From positions 16,333,128 through 16,397,127 of the forward strand of contig CM035156.1 of assembly GCA_020205615.1 (NCBI GenBank): a stretch of DNA of 64,000 nt, read 5' to 3'. The notes under the pieces are model-generated. The model made no database searches, was not told where the DNA came from, and saw only the letters and a program-made list of their open reading frames with translations. Below are positions 1-12,687 of the stretch, in pieces. How positions within the stretch are numbered: position 1 is the first letter of the stretch; each line of letters starts with the position of its first letter. A program made the translations under genes and the position numbers. The stretch comes from Panax quinquefolius (Eukaryota; Streptophyta; Magnoliopsida; Apiales; Araliaceae).

Positions 1-2444
1 AAGGGGTGAGCTCAACTAGCCCAGTAAAGAATATTATGACTAAGATAATATACAACAAATTACCATTAGTTTTCAACGGGGGAAAATCTAATAGAATACA
101 ATAGACAACAAATTTTAAATCAATATTCGCAGCGGAAATAATAATTCATTAGAAGAGTTAAGTAGAGAATGCAAACTACTATCTTCTTACATATGAATTT
201 AAAAGTTCATCGCTCATCTTTTATCCCCGTAACATCAATCAATATACATCCGAATCAAATATTCATCTTTGCACTACGTGCCAAAGATATTCATCATTGG
301 TCATGTTCATCTAAACACTGCTTCATCTCTTTGCACTACTGACCAAAGATATTCTTCAAATCATTCATCTTTGCATTACGGGCCAAAAGATATTCAATAA
401 TATCACCATTTAAGACCGAGGGATGATGAAAAATATTTTTAAAGAAACGAATCCAAAGGAAACAAAATGACAAGGATTAAGGATTAAGGATTCGTACTTT
501 GTTTTATCCATGTTCAAAAATACCTCAAAATAATCGCGGTGGTGTAAAATTCAAGAATGATCAACACATGGATACAATCGAAGCTAGTATCCGAATAGAT
601 ATTTTGACAAAAAGAAGAAATTTTATTTTTCTATGAATAAGTCTTCAGATATCGTGAATAGTGCAGTATACGTGAATAAGTAACTCTGACACACAAAAGA
701 TAGAAATTTCACAAAAAAAACATCTTCACGCTTCATATGAATAGTACTTTCGTGAATAAGAACTCAGTAAATAGTAACTCATGAATAAGAACTCGTGAAT
801 AGTAACTCATGAATAAGAACTCCGACATGGAAAAGTTCCAAATTTGATAAAAAGTTCCAACCAATATTTCAAAGATAATGATATTGAAGAAATAATATCA
901 TTTGAGAAGAAAATAATATCCCTTACCTCGAAAGATCAAGATCTTTCTAAATTTAAACACAGGATATAAAGCTATGACTTGACTTGCACCGTGCTGTTAA
1001 TACTCAAAGTATACTCAAAATACTCACAAGAATACGCCGATAATATATAGAGAAAACTTCAGCCTACGGTGTGATTTTCAATTCTAACCTAAGCACCTAT
1101 TTATAGGAAATTGCTTAGAACACCAAAAGCAGAAAATTTAATAAAATAATAATATTTCTTATAATTTCCTATGCACACTTTCTAAGATTCAAATTATCAG
1201 CCAAACAAATGGTCCCCCTCACCAAAATCAATAAAAACGTTTTTCTTAATAAAATTAATAAAAACTCCCAAAATCAATTATTCGAATTTCGAACATCAAT
1301 AATTCATAATAAATAACCCTTTTATCAGAAAATTCAATCTCGCGTGTTTTTTATAGGAAATTCAATTCTCTACAACTTTGCGAAGAAAGTTTTTCCAAAT
1401 TCCAAATGTAAATTGACCGAAATCCACAAACAGGCGATTTTACGATCTATAATCAAATTTCGGTCGATAAATGGGGTCCACCGACATGTTTAACATGTTT
1501 TAAACATTTATTGCAACAAAAATACTCTTCCTCCTCGTATACTCATATATCCCACATTCGTTGTAAAAAATATCACCATTATTATATTATTAAAATATAA
1601 TAATATATTTAAATGAATTATTTTATCGTAAAAAGATAAAATTTCAATTTTCAACAATTGTCACAATAAAAATTTTCTCCATCTATATCCACATAAAATC
1701 AATATTTTTCTCATCATATGAATCAATAATTAATTATTCACAAATAATATTACGGAGAATCACAATATTGACAACCGAGGCGCTTCCTGGAAAGAGGGGC
1801 TTTCCAATAAGAATTTCTTCTTCTTGGCCAAGAATTAGGTGACGAAACCTCTCCTTAGACGTAACTTTCTAGACATTGCCAATAATGTTATCTAATAATA
1901 TTATTCAGATAATATGAATTATTGCTTCGATAATGAAAAATACTTGTAAATGACAATTATTGAAACAACAAAGAATATAAAATATCAACGCGTGAATTAT
2001 TAACTCAATAAAATAATTTGAACAATGAATTACCGTAACCATTATTGAGTAGTGCCTTTAATAATTGGTGCAATCTGGTGTCTACTTGTGCAACAACGCC
2101 GTATTAGTGTGTTTTAACCACCGGGTATTCCAATAGTGTTAATTCAGAATAACCACGCCGTTATTTTTAAACAACTTATATTTGTCATTTTCTTCATCCA
2201 ATCGCTTTCCTTTATGGGGCCCACACATGGCTGCGCCGTCGTATGAATATTCCCCGATAGTACGAATATTCCACGACCAAACGAATATTCTCCGACAACA
2301 ATGAATATTTTATAACCACTGCTTATTTTGAAATATTTGCATGTTTTTACCCTAACTATCCACATTAATCAAATCAACCCTTACTATTTCAAAATAATAA
2401 ATAGAGAAAATTAAATTTCATTAAGAATAAGTTGGGGTCTTACA
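1..2444 (-). mobile_element. Family A gypsy LTR, cut by window edge
   Basis: Reading the reverse strand, the LTR starts at 2444 with TGTAAGACCCC and matches, with many small indels, the forward LTRs at 26523-29292, 29883-32609 and 35374-37934. The last part of the LTR, including its CA end, lies left of base 1. A TATA box is visible (CTATTTATAGG near 1097-1110, TATAAATAG on the LTR strand). It abuts the truncated Tat LTR at 2445, so it was probably inserted there. The target duplication cannot be tested because the other end is outside the window. Confidence 0.88.
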
Positions 2445-2757
2445 TGTTAGACACATGTTTTCAGAAAAATTTCAGAAATACCCTTTAGTAATTAGAATAA
2501 TGCCCATATTGCCTTGTCCTTCTAGCCACCAATCCAATCCCTCAATCAATTCCCAAAACGAGCTGCCTCCACGAGCCTTCTGCCTCGGGACCCGTGGAGG
2601 TTTCTCTCGGGTCTCGCCTATTTATTTTTGACTTTTTTGTCTTCATTCCATTAGGTTATGCGAACCCTAATTTGCACATTTAATGAGGTCGCGGAACCCT
2701 AATTGTGCATTTAATTCAATTAGGTCATGTGAACCCTAATTTGCACTTGGGCCCACA
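2445..2757 (-). repeat. Tat element 3' LTR, first 313 bp only
   Basis: This piece matches 20637-20951 almost base for base, including the stretch with repeated AACCCTAATTTGCAC-like phrases, and ends at the same TTGGGCCCACA (TGTGGGCCC on the element strand). The remainder of the LTR is cut off by the family A LTR that ends at 2444. Confidence 0.85.
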
Positions 2758-2769
2758 TTTGCCCCCTAC
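2758..2769 (-). other. Polypurine tract of the Tat element
   Basis: On the element strand the bases just before the LTR read TAGGGGGCAAA and then TGTGGGCCC. A G-rich run ending next to the LTR is the expected plus-strand primer site. This identifies the copy at 2445-2757 as the 3' LTR. Confidence 0.65.
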
Positions 2770-3909
2770 GCGAGAGTCGCATTTCCAAAGAGACGATCGT
2801 GCAAGAATAATGCAAGCTATTTGAACGATTTTGTTGGACTCCACCTGCAGATCTTGAAGACAATGGTCCTAGTAGAGGTAATCCCTAGGGAGCCCAAACC
2901 CTTAGGGTTAAACCCTACGGAGGCAAAATCTAGCAGAGCTCTTCCTTGGACGAATTGAGAAATCTTTCAAAAAATCTTTCCATAGCTTGGGCATTTGTTT
3001 CCTTATTTTTTCTGGAAATTGAAACAAGAAAACATAATCAAATATCACCCAATAGAATTTAATTTATATAATAAAATCCTTCTTTTCGTAAACCAAATCT
3101 TTCCTTTTTACCAAATAAAATAAAATCAAATCTTAATTTTATTTTGGAAATAAAATCAAATCTTAATTTTATTTTAGAAATAAGATCAAATCTTTCTTTA
3201 TTTGATCTTGACAAGATTATATATATATATATTATCAAATTAAATCAAGTTTTATTTTTTTTTCTAAAAATAAAATAAAATATTCTGGAATCTTATTTTA
3301 TTTTATTCAGAAAATAAACTTTTTACTTATCTTATTTTGGAGAAGTAAGGAGTCGATATTCATAATCCATGGTCACATATCTTGCATCCGAATTGCAGTA
3401 GAGACCCATTGAAGCTATGCATCCGAATCATGAGTAGAGACTCATCAAGCTATCGTGTTATTCTACTAACATCCATCAAAGTTACTAGGTGCTAATAGCC
3501 ATCAAAGTTGCTTGTGTGCATGTGTCCAATAGTTGGAATTTAAACTTCTATTAGGATTGTTTCATGATCACTAGGAGCCACGAACCCATGTGCTATTTTT
3601 GTAGTAGGCCTTGATTCATGTTATGTTCTTGCCACGTGTTCGAAAATTATGTTCCAAATAAAAGAAAACAAACCAATTAACTTCTTTATCTTTGAATTCT
3701 TCTTGATTACTTCATCTATTTGTCTTTTCAGGTAATTGTAGTCTTTCTTTATTTCTGAGCCCCATTACCTTAATCATATCTTGGTTTTTTCCCTCTGAAT
3801 TCATCAAAGGAAGGTTATAATTTTTGCGGCGAAAGAGGATTCGTTCCAAGGAATTGATTGGTAGAGCAACAGGACCTTAAAGGTATGAAAGGGAACATCT
3901 CCTAGGTAG

Positions 3910-4440
3910 CTGAGGCCAACATGGCCGAACCCTAGGGGGTTGAAGCCAACATGGCCGCACCCTATGGGAAAATTGAAGTTTAAATGAAAAAATGAAGTTT
4001 TGGAAGAACAGTTACTATTTTGATCATAACTTTTGACTCATTTGGAGTTTCTGGGCCCACAATATATCAAAACGAAGCTAGCGAAGAGCCCTACGAAGCC
4101 AACATGGTCAAACCCTAGGTGGCCTAAGGCAACATGGCCGAACCCTATGGGAAAAATGAAGTTCAAATGAAAAAAAACGAAGTTTTTAAAAGAACAACTA
4201 CTATTTTGATCATAACTTTTGACTCGTTTGGAGTTTCAGGGCCCATAATATATCAAAATGAAGCTAGCGAGGAGCCCTACGAAAACAACATGGCCGAACC
4301 CTATGGGAAAAATGAAGTTTAAATGAAAAAAATGAAGTTTTGGAGGAGCAACTACTATTTTGATCATAACTTTTGACTCGTTTGGAGTTTCGGGGCCCAT
4401 AATATATCAACACGAAGATATCGACGAGCCTTACAAAGGT
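3910..4440. repeat. Three imperfect tandem units of about 155-185 bp
   Basis: Each unit has the phrases AACATGGCCGAACCCTA, GGGAAAAATGAAGTT, ACTACTATTTTGATCATAAC and GACTCGTTTGGAGTTTC, followed by CATAATATATCAAAACGAAG. The CCTATGGGAAA landmark recurs at about 3961, 4144 and 4300. The units keep an open frame in places on the plus strand but show no recognisable protein. Confidence 0.85.
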
Positions 4441-4629
4441 CATCGCCAACGACCATGATGTATGCCATTATAAGTCCAAAAAAGGCTCCGAAGGATGCCT
4501 TTTGGTTGTCCGAAGTTTTTTTCGAAAACTTTCGAAAAATAATTATGATTCATAACTCTTTCTGACATTGTTTGTTCTTCTTTTCAGGTGTTTTGAAGCT
4601 TAAATCTCAGACTTTCCTCTTTGCCATGA

Positions 4630-5032
4630 TGAGCACTTCAAGTTCAAATGCCTCATTTTCTTGCTCTTTAGTTCCCTTATGCTGAATTCTTTTTTCTTGT
4701 AGGCCCTCCCCGTTGAACATTCTGCAGACTTGGGAACAACCAAAGAGGCCCCGTTTCTCAATGATTGGGGAAGGGCTCCCCTCTTTTGGCCTTTCTGACG
4801 TCTTTTGAGAACGAGTCTAGACTTATGATCGTACAACACTTCCTCCGCCAGAGAAGAAAGGCTTATTTCTAAATGCAGCGGCTTGTGGAGGTTGGGATGA
4901 CTTTCCCCATTCCTATCGCATTCCCCGCATATGCATAGAGAACCAAAAATACACTTTCAGTCCCCTTTGCTTTATGTCTGATTCATCTGGTCGCCTTCAA
5001 GGATAGCAGGATTGGACTGATGAGATCCTTGG
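4630..5032 (+). pseudogene. Possible antisense reading frame of the Tat element
   Basis: On the strand opposite to the element, a broken reading frame gives protein-like composition (for example FLNAAACGGWDDFPHSYRIP and FSPLCFMSDSSGR), and appears to continue past the copia insertion at 17409-17610. Some Tat elements (Retand type) are known to carry antisense ORFs between pol and the 3' LTR, so this is a candidate for such a relic. I recognise no domain, and stops interrupt it. It could equally be chance. Confidence 0.25.
5028..5032. repeat. Target site duplication CTTGG, left
   Basis: CTTGG lies immediately before the 5' LTR and is repeated exactly at 17409-17413 after the 3' LTR. Five-base duplications are usual for Ty1-copia integration. 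Confidence 0.93.
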
Positions 5033-6516
5033 TGTTGGAAGAATGCATATTGTGATTTGATGTTTTATGAAACTACTCATGATTATGTAAAGTCCTTCAA
5101 ACAATATATGTACAAGGACTTAGTGATAGATCAAAAGTGTTAGGTTGATCTTAGCCTTTAATGTTCACTTGTATATATAAAGGGATCAAATCTGTTAGGT
5201 TGATCTATGGCTAGAAAGAAATAGATAGACTTGGAGTATATTCGGCTAATCAACAGAATGCAGAAGCTAAGGCAGGATCGTAGTGCTGAGATGATCGTAG
5301 TGTATCTGCCTTGAAGGGCCTCTCCACGAATCGAAGTGTGGTCCAGACGTTTGCCAAAACTAACTCAAAGATCGTTGTGTTAAAATATCGTAGTGTGCTC
5401 TCGGAAACGTAGAGTTTGCAAGACGAGCATGTGAAGAATGTAGTGTGCAAATCCTTGTGAGAAATCGTTGTGATCTCTTACGAACAGGCACCAATATGAC
5501 AAGACACTACGATATTGATAGTAGAGTGTCATCTGCTTTATGTCAGAAACATCAAACCCTATCATTCATCTGAAGATGGACTCCAATAAATATGGAATGG
5601 GTTTTGAACGTTGAAGCTCTCACCAGTCCCAACGTACAAAAGATATCCTTAGTATTGATAAAAAGAAATGTACTCAAGAAGCTAAGAAAAGGACCATTGG
5701 GCAGAGGAAAACACCTTTTGAGGTGTTAGGTGAGAAAGCAATCTGCTGTGTCAGTGGGCCAGAGTGTAATTCAGAAGATGTGCAGAAAAGTCTCCATCAA
5801 AGCTCAGAAATGTCAAAACGCATTTAATGGCTCATCAGATGACTTTAGTGGATTGATTTCAAGATCACATATATACAGATCAAAGACAGATGAAAAGAGT
5901 AGCAAGTATTGAACGAAAAAAAACACATAAGAACACTCAACGCTCAACTCTACGATCTGAGAAAAAGGAAAAGCTTGCTCAGCTATTCAGTTCTTTCGAA
6001 CAAATGCTTACTAGAAACTGAATAACATCAATCACGATCTAAACAACATTCAATCAACTGAAGTAAGAGTTCCAGGTCTGAAGGTCTTGAAGAGTTCTAA
6101 GTGAACTGTGAGAGACCAAGTCTGATGGACTTGAAGAGTTTAAGAGTGAACTAAGAAGTACTTAGACTGCTGGTCTAGAAGGAATCTGTGAAATTCAAGA
6201 AGTGTAACAGACATCCTTAGTGGATTTCCTACTCAAGGAGTAGAAGAGTGGACTAGGAGCTTTTAGTGCTCTGAACCACTTAAAACTATTGTGTTCATTA
6301 ATCGCTATAATCAAGCTATAATCGCAATACACTCTTTATAAGCGCTATAACTCGCCTCAATCTCATTAACTCAAGATATATAACAGAAGGTTTTTTTACA
6401 TATACTCATTCCGCTGTTTATTGATTACCATCAACTTAAAAAGATTAAAAGAAAAAGTTTTAATTATCTATTCAACACCCCTTCTAGATATCTATCGTGC
6501 CTACAGGGAACTAACA
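5033..6516 (+). repeat. 5' LTR of the copia element
   Basis: It begins TGTTGGAAGAATGC and ends AACTAACA. It matches 15936-17408 along its length. It contains a run of ATCGTAGTG-type motifs between about 5276 and 5530. One clear length difference from the other LTR is near 6300-6360, where short CTATAA-rich repeats differ in number. Confidence 0.95.
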
Positions 6517-6518
6517 AT

Positions 6519-6530
6519 TGGTATCAGAGC
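6519..6530 (+). other. Primer binding site, initiator tRNA-Met type
   Basis: TGGTATCAGAGC starts two bases after the LTR end. It is the usual PBS of plant Ty1-copia elements. Confidence 0.93.
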
Positions 6531-6569
6531 AGGTTCTATAATACAACCTACAAAGCTTTAGTAGATCCA

Positions 6570-8695
6570 ATGGCACACTTACCAAGTGAATCAAAGACTA
6601 GAGGAGGCAGCAAGCCACCAATGTGCAACAAAGAAAAATTTGCTAACTGGAAGGTTAGGATGCAAGCTTACATGGATGCAATAGATGAAGATCTATTTGA
6701 AACTGTTCAGAATGGACCCTATGCTCCTACAAAACTTGCACCAACTACAGATGACCCAAACAGAGTACAGATCAAGGTCATAGAAGAATGGACAGAGAAC
6801 GAGAATAGAGCTGTCTAGCTCGATAAAAAGGCCAAAAACATCTTGTTCCAATCTTTAGAAGATGATCTGTTCGAAAATGTGGTCAACAAACAAAAGCAAT
6901 GAAGGAGGTTTGGGAAGCACTGCTCATCATGCATGAAGGAACAGAAGAAGTCAGAGAAAACAAACAATCTCTCTTGACTCAGCAATATGAGATGTTCGCT
7001 CACGTTCAAGGAGAGAACGTTACTACCACTTACGAAAGATTTAATGTACTTCTCAACTCTCTACGAGCCTATGGGAAGATCTATCTTAACAAAGATCTAA
7101 TCATAAAGTTCATGAGAGCCTTACCAAGCAAGTGGGATGCCAAAACCACTGCCATTAGAGAATCCAAAAATCTACATGAAATGACTGTTCAACAGTTGTA
7201 TGGCAACCTTTTCACATACGAACTGGAGCTGACTCAACAAGCAGAAACCTTATCTGAAGGTAGGAAGAAGGATAAAGGTGTAGCCCTTAAAGCAATAGAT
7301 AACGCCTCCAAAGTCAATACTGAAGTTGATTCTGACTATGATGAAGATGATGATGAGGACCTTGCAATGCTAGTGAAAAGGCTAAGAAGGTTCATGCGAC
7401 GAGGCAAAACCAACAAGCCAAAGAAAGTCAGCAACTACAGCAGCCAGGAGCAAATAAACGACCTATGCTACAATTGCAAGAAATCGGGCCACTTCATTGC
7501 AAATTGCAACAAACCTCTCAGAGAAGAACTCAAGAAGAAATCTCATTCAAAGAAAGAATACAGAGGCAACAAAGGGCCACAGAAGAAAGAAAAAGGTCTT
7601 GTAGCTGGAGGATTGTGGAGTGACTCAGACAATGACTCAACTCTTGAATCTGGGGATGATGAAGACCCTCAAATAGCAAATCTCTGCTTGATGGCCAAAA
7701 ATGCAAGGGACAAATAGAACTCCAACATACACGAAATAAGTATTGATGAGGTATTTGACTTTAACTCTCCTGATGTAGATATTGATGATCTTAGAACTGC
7801 ATTGAATGGCATAACATTTGATCTACACCAATACATAAAGTGGTTTAGAGTTCTGTCTAAGGATTATTCACTTCTTCAAAAGGAGAAAGAAAAGGTTCAA
7901 GAAGAACTGAAAACAGCCCTTCTCAATGCTAATTCTTTCTCTGAGCTTGAAGCTGAGAATAAGCTCTTAAGACAAACAAATGACCTCAGTGCAAAACAAG
8001 AGTCTAATCTAACCTCAAAAATTGAGGATCTAGAAAAGACCATCTCCACATGGAATAAATCTTCTTCATCCATAGATTCTTTAATCTCTAATCAGAGAAA
8101 TGTCTCTGATAGAACAGGGCTAGGCTTTGGGGGATCTATCTCAGAGTCATGTGTGGAAAAAACAAATGATGTTAACACTAGTAATGCCTCAGGTTTTAGT
8201 AGAGGCATTATATTTGTGAAATCCTCACAGAATGATGAGCCTGTCAAACCCTGTCCGGCTAATTCAATTCATATTCCCAGGAGTAAGGGATCTCATGCTG
8301 GTCTAGGTTTCAGAAAAGAGAAAAGTAATCAAGCTACTACTCATTAACCTTGAAGGATCGTAGAGTCCAATAAAATTAACTCTACGAACCAACCAGGAAG
8401 ACACAGTAGAAGTAAGATATACTCTCCTTAATTAATGAAACAAAAGAACACATGGAAAAATGAATATCAGCCTAGCAAAAGGATGACCAATAACCCACAA
8501 AAGCCCAAATGGAGGAAGAACTTTCATACACACACTTACATGCATCATATCAAGTGCTTTGAATGCCATAGAGTTGGTCACAAGGCTGAGAATTGTCATT
8601 ATAATTCCATGCACGTGAGACCCAAAATCAAGCAGATTTGGGTCCCCAAGGGTACTAACATAGTAGGACCCATGCAAATATGGGTACCAAAATGA
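6570..8695 (+). pseudogene. Copia gag, two zinc knuckles, broken by stops and a shift
   Basis: The frame starts at ATG 6570 (MAHLPSES...), about 40 bases after the PBS. It is interrupted by TAG at 6816-6818 and a frame change near 6895. It then runs open to a TAG at 7715-7717 and, after 7802, to 8347. A further piece runs 8435-8695. The middle holds a UBN2-type gag region and CCHC knuckle 1 (CYNCKKSGHFIANC, about 7468-7509). The 7802-8347 part is coiled-coil-like, and knuckle 2 (CFECHRVGHKAENC) is near 8559-8600. Gag would form the virus-like particle and bind RNA. The two-knuckle, extended gag is a Sirevirus-like trait. Confidence 0.88.
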
Positions 8696-9726
8696 AGGCT
8701 TAATGTTACCTCAGGAAAGGAGCTCTACGAACACAACCTGGTATCTGGATAGTGGATGTTCAAGGCACATGACTGGGAACAAAGCCCTTCTGTCTAACTT
8801 CATAGAGAAGGAGGGTCCCTTGGTCATATTTGGAGATAATGGCACTGCAAGACTAGAGGTTGTGGCTCGGTAGGAAATGGTGCGATATCATTCGATAAAG
8901 TGGCCTATATGGAAGGACTACAACCTGACCTTCTAAGCATTAGCCAACTCGTGTGACAAGGGTCATCAAGTAACATTCATCAACAATCAATGTCAAGTCC
9001 GAGACCTGAAGACATCTGCAGTAAAGCTAACCGGAACAAGAGAAGGAAATGTCTACAGAGTGAATCTTGGACAACTAAGCTCAGACGAGACAATATGCTT
9101 TCTGGCTAAAGCATCTGAAGAAATGAGCTGGCTATGGCATCGAAGATTATCTCATCTCAACTTCAAAAACATGTCCAAATTAGCTTCAAAAGATCTAGTT
9201 GCAGGCCTACCCAAATTCAACTTCGTTAAAGAAAGGCCCTGCAATGCCTGTCAACTTGGGAAACAGACCAGAAGCTCATTTAAGAGAAAAACCATCAACT
9301 CAATTGACAAGCCTCTGCAATTACTACATATGGATCTTTTTGGACCAATTCCAACGACGAGCCTTGGGGAAAAGAAATACTCATTGGTCGTAGTCGACGA
9401 TTACACCAGATTTACATGGGTATTCTTTCTAACCTCAAAAGATGAAACAAGCCCCCAACTAATCAAGATGTTCAAGCTGGTGATGAATGAGAAAGGAGAG
9501 AAAATCAAGGCCATAAGAAGTGATCATGGCAGAGAATTCGATTTCTCAGAAATGGATCAGTTCTGCACAGACAATGGGATTAGTCACAACTTCTCAGCTC
9601 CACGAACTCCCTAACAAAATGGAGTTCTTTGAGAGAAAAAGAACAGACATTAATAGAGGTGGAAGGACTCTATTAGGCTATGACTCATCTACCTAGAGTA
9701 CTTACAAGGCGTGAAGCGTCGACCAC
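8696..9726 (+). pseudogene. Copia protease and integrase N-terminal half, decayed
   Basis: The aspartic protease signature WYLDSGCSRHMTG is present at 8739-8777, but the downstream frame shifts several times. From 9060 to 9611 the frame is open: a GAG-pre-integrase HHCC zinc site (WHRRLSHLNF ... CNACQLGKQ), then integrase core with LHMDLFGPI and IRSDHGREF, which supply two acidic catalytic residues. Stops follow at 9612-9614 (TAA) and 9630-9632 (TGA), where the family has the QNG and R positions. Frame is lost again until 9727. Confidence 0.85.
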
Positions 9727-11880
9727 TTGCATGTTATACTCAGAACAAATCACTCATACACTATGATTAAGAAGACTCCTTATGAACTTTGGAAAGGAAG
9801 AAAGCCAAATATCAGCTACTTTCATGTGTTCGGCTGTGCATGCTACATACTCAACAATGAAAAGCAGTACTTGACAAAGTTTCAACCGAAATCAGACAAA
9901 GAAATCTTTCTTGGATATGCCACAGACAACAAGGCCTACAAAGTGTTCAACAAGAAGACACTGAGTGTAGAAGTCTCAATTCACATCATCTTTGATGAAA
10001 CAGACTTAGACAAAATAGTGCTCCAAGACAATACGACTAACAGTTCAGACACTACGAACAAGGTCATCGAGCCCAATACTACGATCGTAGTGCCCGATAA
10101 TGAAATCATTGAGCAAGAGAATGAGATCGTAGATAGGCCTATACCAGACAATGAACCTCCACATCAAGAAGAAGAAATAGATCTTGAAGATCTGAGACAA
10201 GAAGGCATAAGAACAGATGTTCCAACAGGAAGCAGATGGGCAAGAGATCACACTCAAGATCTAATCATTGGAGATACGAACGAAAGAGTCAAGACAAGAG
10301 CTTCTACTCAAAATGAATGCTTCTATCTAAGCTTCCTATCTCAAATAGAACCAAAGAAGATAGAGGATGCTATGGAAGATTCCAACTGGATAGAGGCCAT
10401 GCAGGAAGAACTTAATCAGTTCGAGACAAGAAAAGTTTGGAGATTGGTCCCAAGACCAAAGAACCATCCTGTAATTGGAACTAAGTGGGTCTTTAGAAAC
10501 AAGATGGATGAAGATGGGGTGATAACAAGGAATAAGGTTAGACTAGTAGCCAAGGGCTACTCTCAGGAAGAAGGTATTGACTATGATGAGACATTTGCAC
10601 CTGTTGCCAGACTAGAAGCCATCAGTATATTCCTTGCCTTTGCTGCTCACATGAAGTTCAAAGTCTTCCAGATGGATGTCAAAAGTGCATTCTTGAATAG
10701 TGAACTTCAAGAAGAAGTCTATGTAGAGCAACCTCCAGGTTTTATTAATCCATCTCTTTCTAATTATGTCTTTAGATTAGACAAAGCTTTATATGGTCTT
10801 AAACAAGCACCTAGAGCATGGTATGAAACACTGACTAATTTTCTTATTGAAAATGGGTTCACTAGAGGTAGAGTAGATACCACACTATTCCTTAGAAAAC
10901 ATAAGGATAAAGTCCTATTAGTTCAAATCTATGTTGATGATATCATTTTTGGTTCTACTGATGAAAAGTTATGCAAGAGATTCTCCAAGCTTATGCAGAG
11001 CAAATTTGAAATGAGCATGATGGGTGAGCTAAACTTCTTCCTTGGACTGCAAGTAAAGCAGACTGATGAAGGAATCTTCATAAATCAAGCCAAGTATATT
11101 AAAGACTTACTTAAGAAGTATGGCATGGAGTCCGCCTCTCCCATAAAAACCCCAATTACTTCTACAACCAAGCTTGACAAAGATGAAAAAGGTAAAAGTA
11201 TTGATACAACTCAATACAGAGGTATGATTGGCTCTCTTTTATATCTAATGGCCAGTAGACCAGATATAATGTTTGAAACATGCATTTGTGCTAGATTTCA
11301 GGCTAGCCGTAAAGAATCTCATTTAACTGCTGTTAAGAGAATTTTCAGGTATCTCAAAGGTACACCCCACTTGGGGTTATGGTATCCCAAGGAATCCTCA
11401 TTTGAGCTAACAGGATATCTGATCTTTGATTTTGCAGTACGCAAAATAGATAGAAAAAGTACCAGTGGCACTTGTCAACTACTAGGTAATAGACTTATGT
11501 CTGGTTTAGCAAGAAGCAAAACTTCGATTATCTACCTCAATTGCGGTGAGTAGTACATTCTTCTTTGCGGGCGATTCTTTGTCTTTCAGATTCTATGGAT
11601 GAAAAATCAACTAGCAGATTATGGGTTTGAATTCAAATCCATACCTATTCATTGTGATAACACAAGTGCAATTGCTATAACACATAATTCTATCATGCAT
11701 TCTAGGACTAAGCATATAGAAATAAGATATCACTTTATTAGGGATCATGTACAAAATGAAAATATATCTTTACAATATATTCATATTGAAAATTAACTTG
11801 CTGATGTTTTTACAAAACCTTTAAATGAATCCAGATTCAACAAATTGATAAGTGAGCTAGGCATGCTTAACTTGCAATCC
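9727..11880 (+). pseudogene. Copia integrase C-terminal part, reverse transcriptase and RNase H
   Basis: A 608-codon open frame (9727-11553) includes the integrase C-terminal region ([12 protein letters not shown]), an acidic linker, and a nearly complete copia reverse transcriptase (RVT_2). RT motifs seen are [33 protein letters not shown] and the catalytic YVDD (about 10930-10941). RNase H begins near 11220 ([18 protein letters not shown]) and degrades at the STSG...SS part. The rest is in another frame from 11599, ending with TAA at 11794-11796 just before a conserved LADVFTKP-like tail. RT copies element RNA; RNase H removes the template. Confidence 0.92.
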
Positions 11881-12687
11881 TGAAATATTATGCTCTAGTT
11901 TGTGCTAACCATACAGATTTAAAGGCTATGTCCGAAATCAAAGACATGATCAAAGGAAGTCCACGATCGTAAAAGCCAAAGTGTCATAGAATGACAACGA
12001 TCGCAGTGAAGACTCAACGATTGCAGCGCAGACTCAACGATAGCAGAGCTACATCAACAAAACAAAAGGAGCACCCTATGATGATTAAGCTTAAATCAAA
12101 GCATTCTCTCTGATAAGTGCCTCAGGAACAAACCTAACCCTTGTTTCTTTCAAGAGGTTGGCCCTTCCCGAGCTATCTTAATTTAAGGAAAATGCCAAGT
12201 CAAAAAGATTCATCACAAGGACTTGTTCAAACTCTACGATTGCGGTCGACTCTACGTTTACTGACTTGAGACACGACGCAATCGCTACACGCACTCAACG
12301 ATGGTAGAAACGGACTCGGCGACTCTAAGGACCATTTCAACGATCGTAGTCCCACTAAAGAATACATCATCCCGAGAAGAAGTTAAGGGCAATTCAATCT
12401 GATCCTTCTCATCAAGAATTAAGTAGAGCCAAACAAAGTTCGACACCGTCCCACTAAGCAAAATAGAGAGAGGAAGTTTGGTACAAATTAAAATCGTCTT
12501 TTTGAAATCTGAAGTTCAAAAGACCATCTCTCTCTTCCTCTCTCAAGTAGAAACCCTAAATCGAAGAAGAAGCTCTGTCGGCCTCACCTCTCCTACAAAG
12601 AAATCAATGGCGACTTCGGTGTTGTCTCCGCCATTCTGACCGTGTTTGACGAGAGTTTAAAACAAACAACCCCAATTTCACAAGACA
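11881..12687 (+). other. Spacer between copia pol and env-like frame
   Basis: No open frame of note. The block is dense in CAACGATCG, TCTACGATTG and ACGATCGTAG-type motifs (about 11960-12060 and 12235-12345). Such a spacer upstream of the env-like frame is expected in Sireviruses, where a splice acceptor may lie here. I could not identify one with confidence. Confidence 0.6.

Larger units (their letters stand above)
2758..5032 (-). other. Tat element 3' non-coding region
   Basis: About 2.3 kb between the 3' LTR and the copia insertion. I see no sense-strand coding. It contains an AT-rich block with short direct repeats (about 3060-3330, phrase AAATCAAATCTTAATTTTATTTT at least twice), a block with two repeats of CATCCGAAT...GTAGAGAC (about 3385-3460), and the tandem array at 3910-4440. 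Long repeat-rich regions between pol and the 3' LTR are usual in Tat elements. Confidence 0.55.

Noticed and set aside
4134..4322. Plus-strand 62-codon frame in the tandem repeat region
   Set aside because: It follows from the repeat unit itself; the peptide repeats with the DNA and the next unit breaks the frame. No domain is recognised.
5250..5450. Reverse-strand frames in the copia LTRs (also 16153-16353)
   Set aside because: Both LTRs have the same frame because they are copies of each other. The position is regulatory DNA and the peptide resembles nothing.
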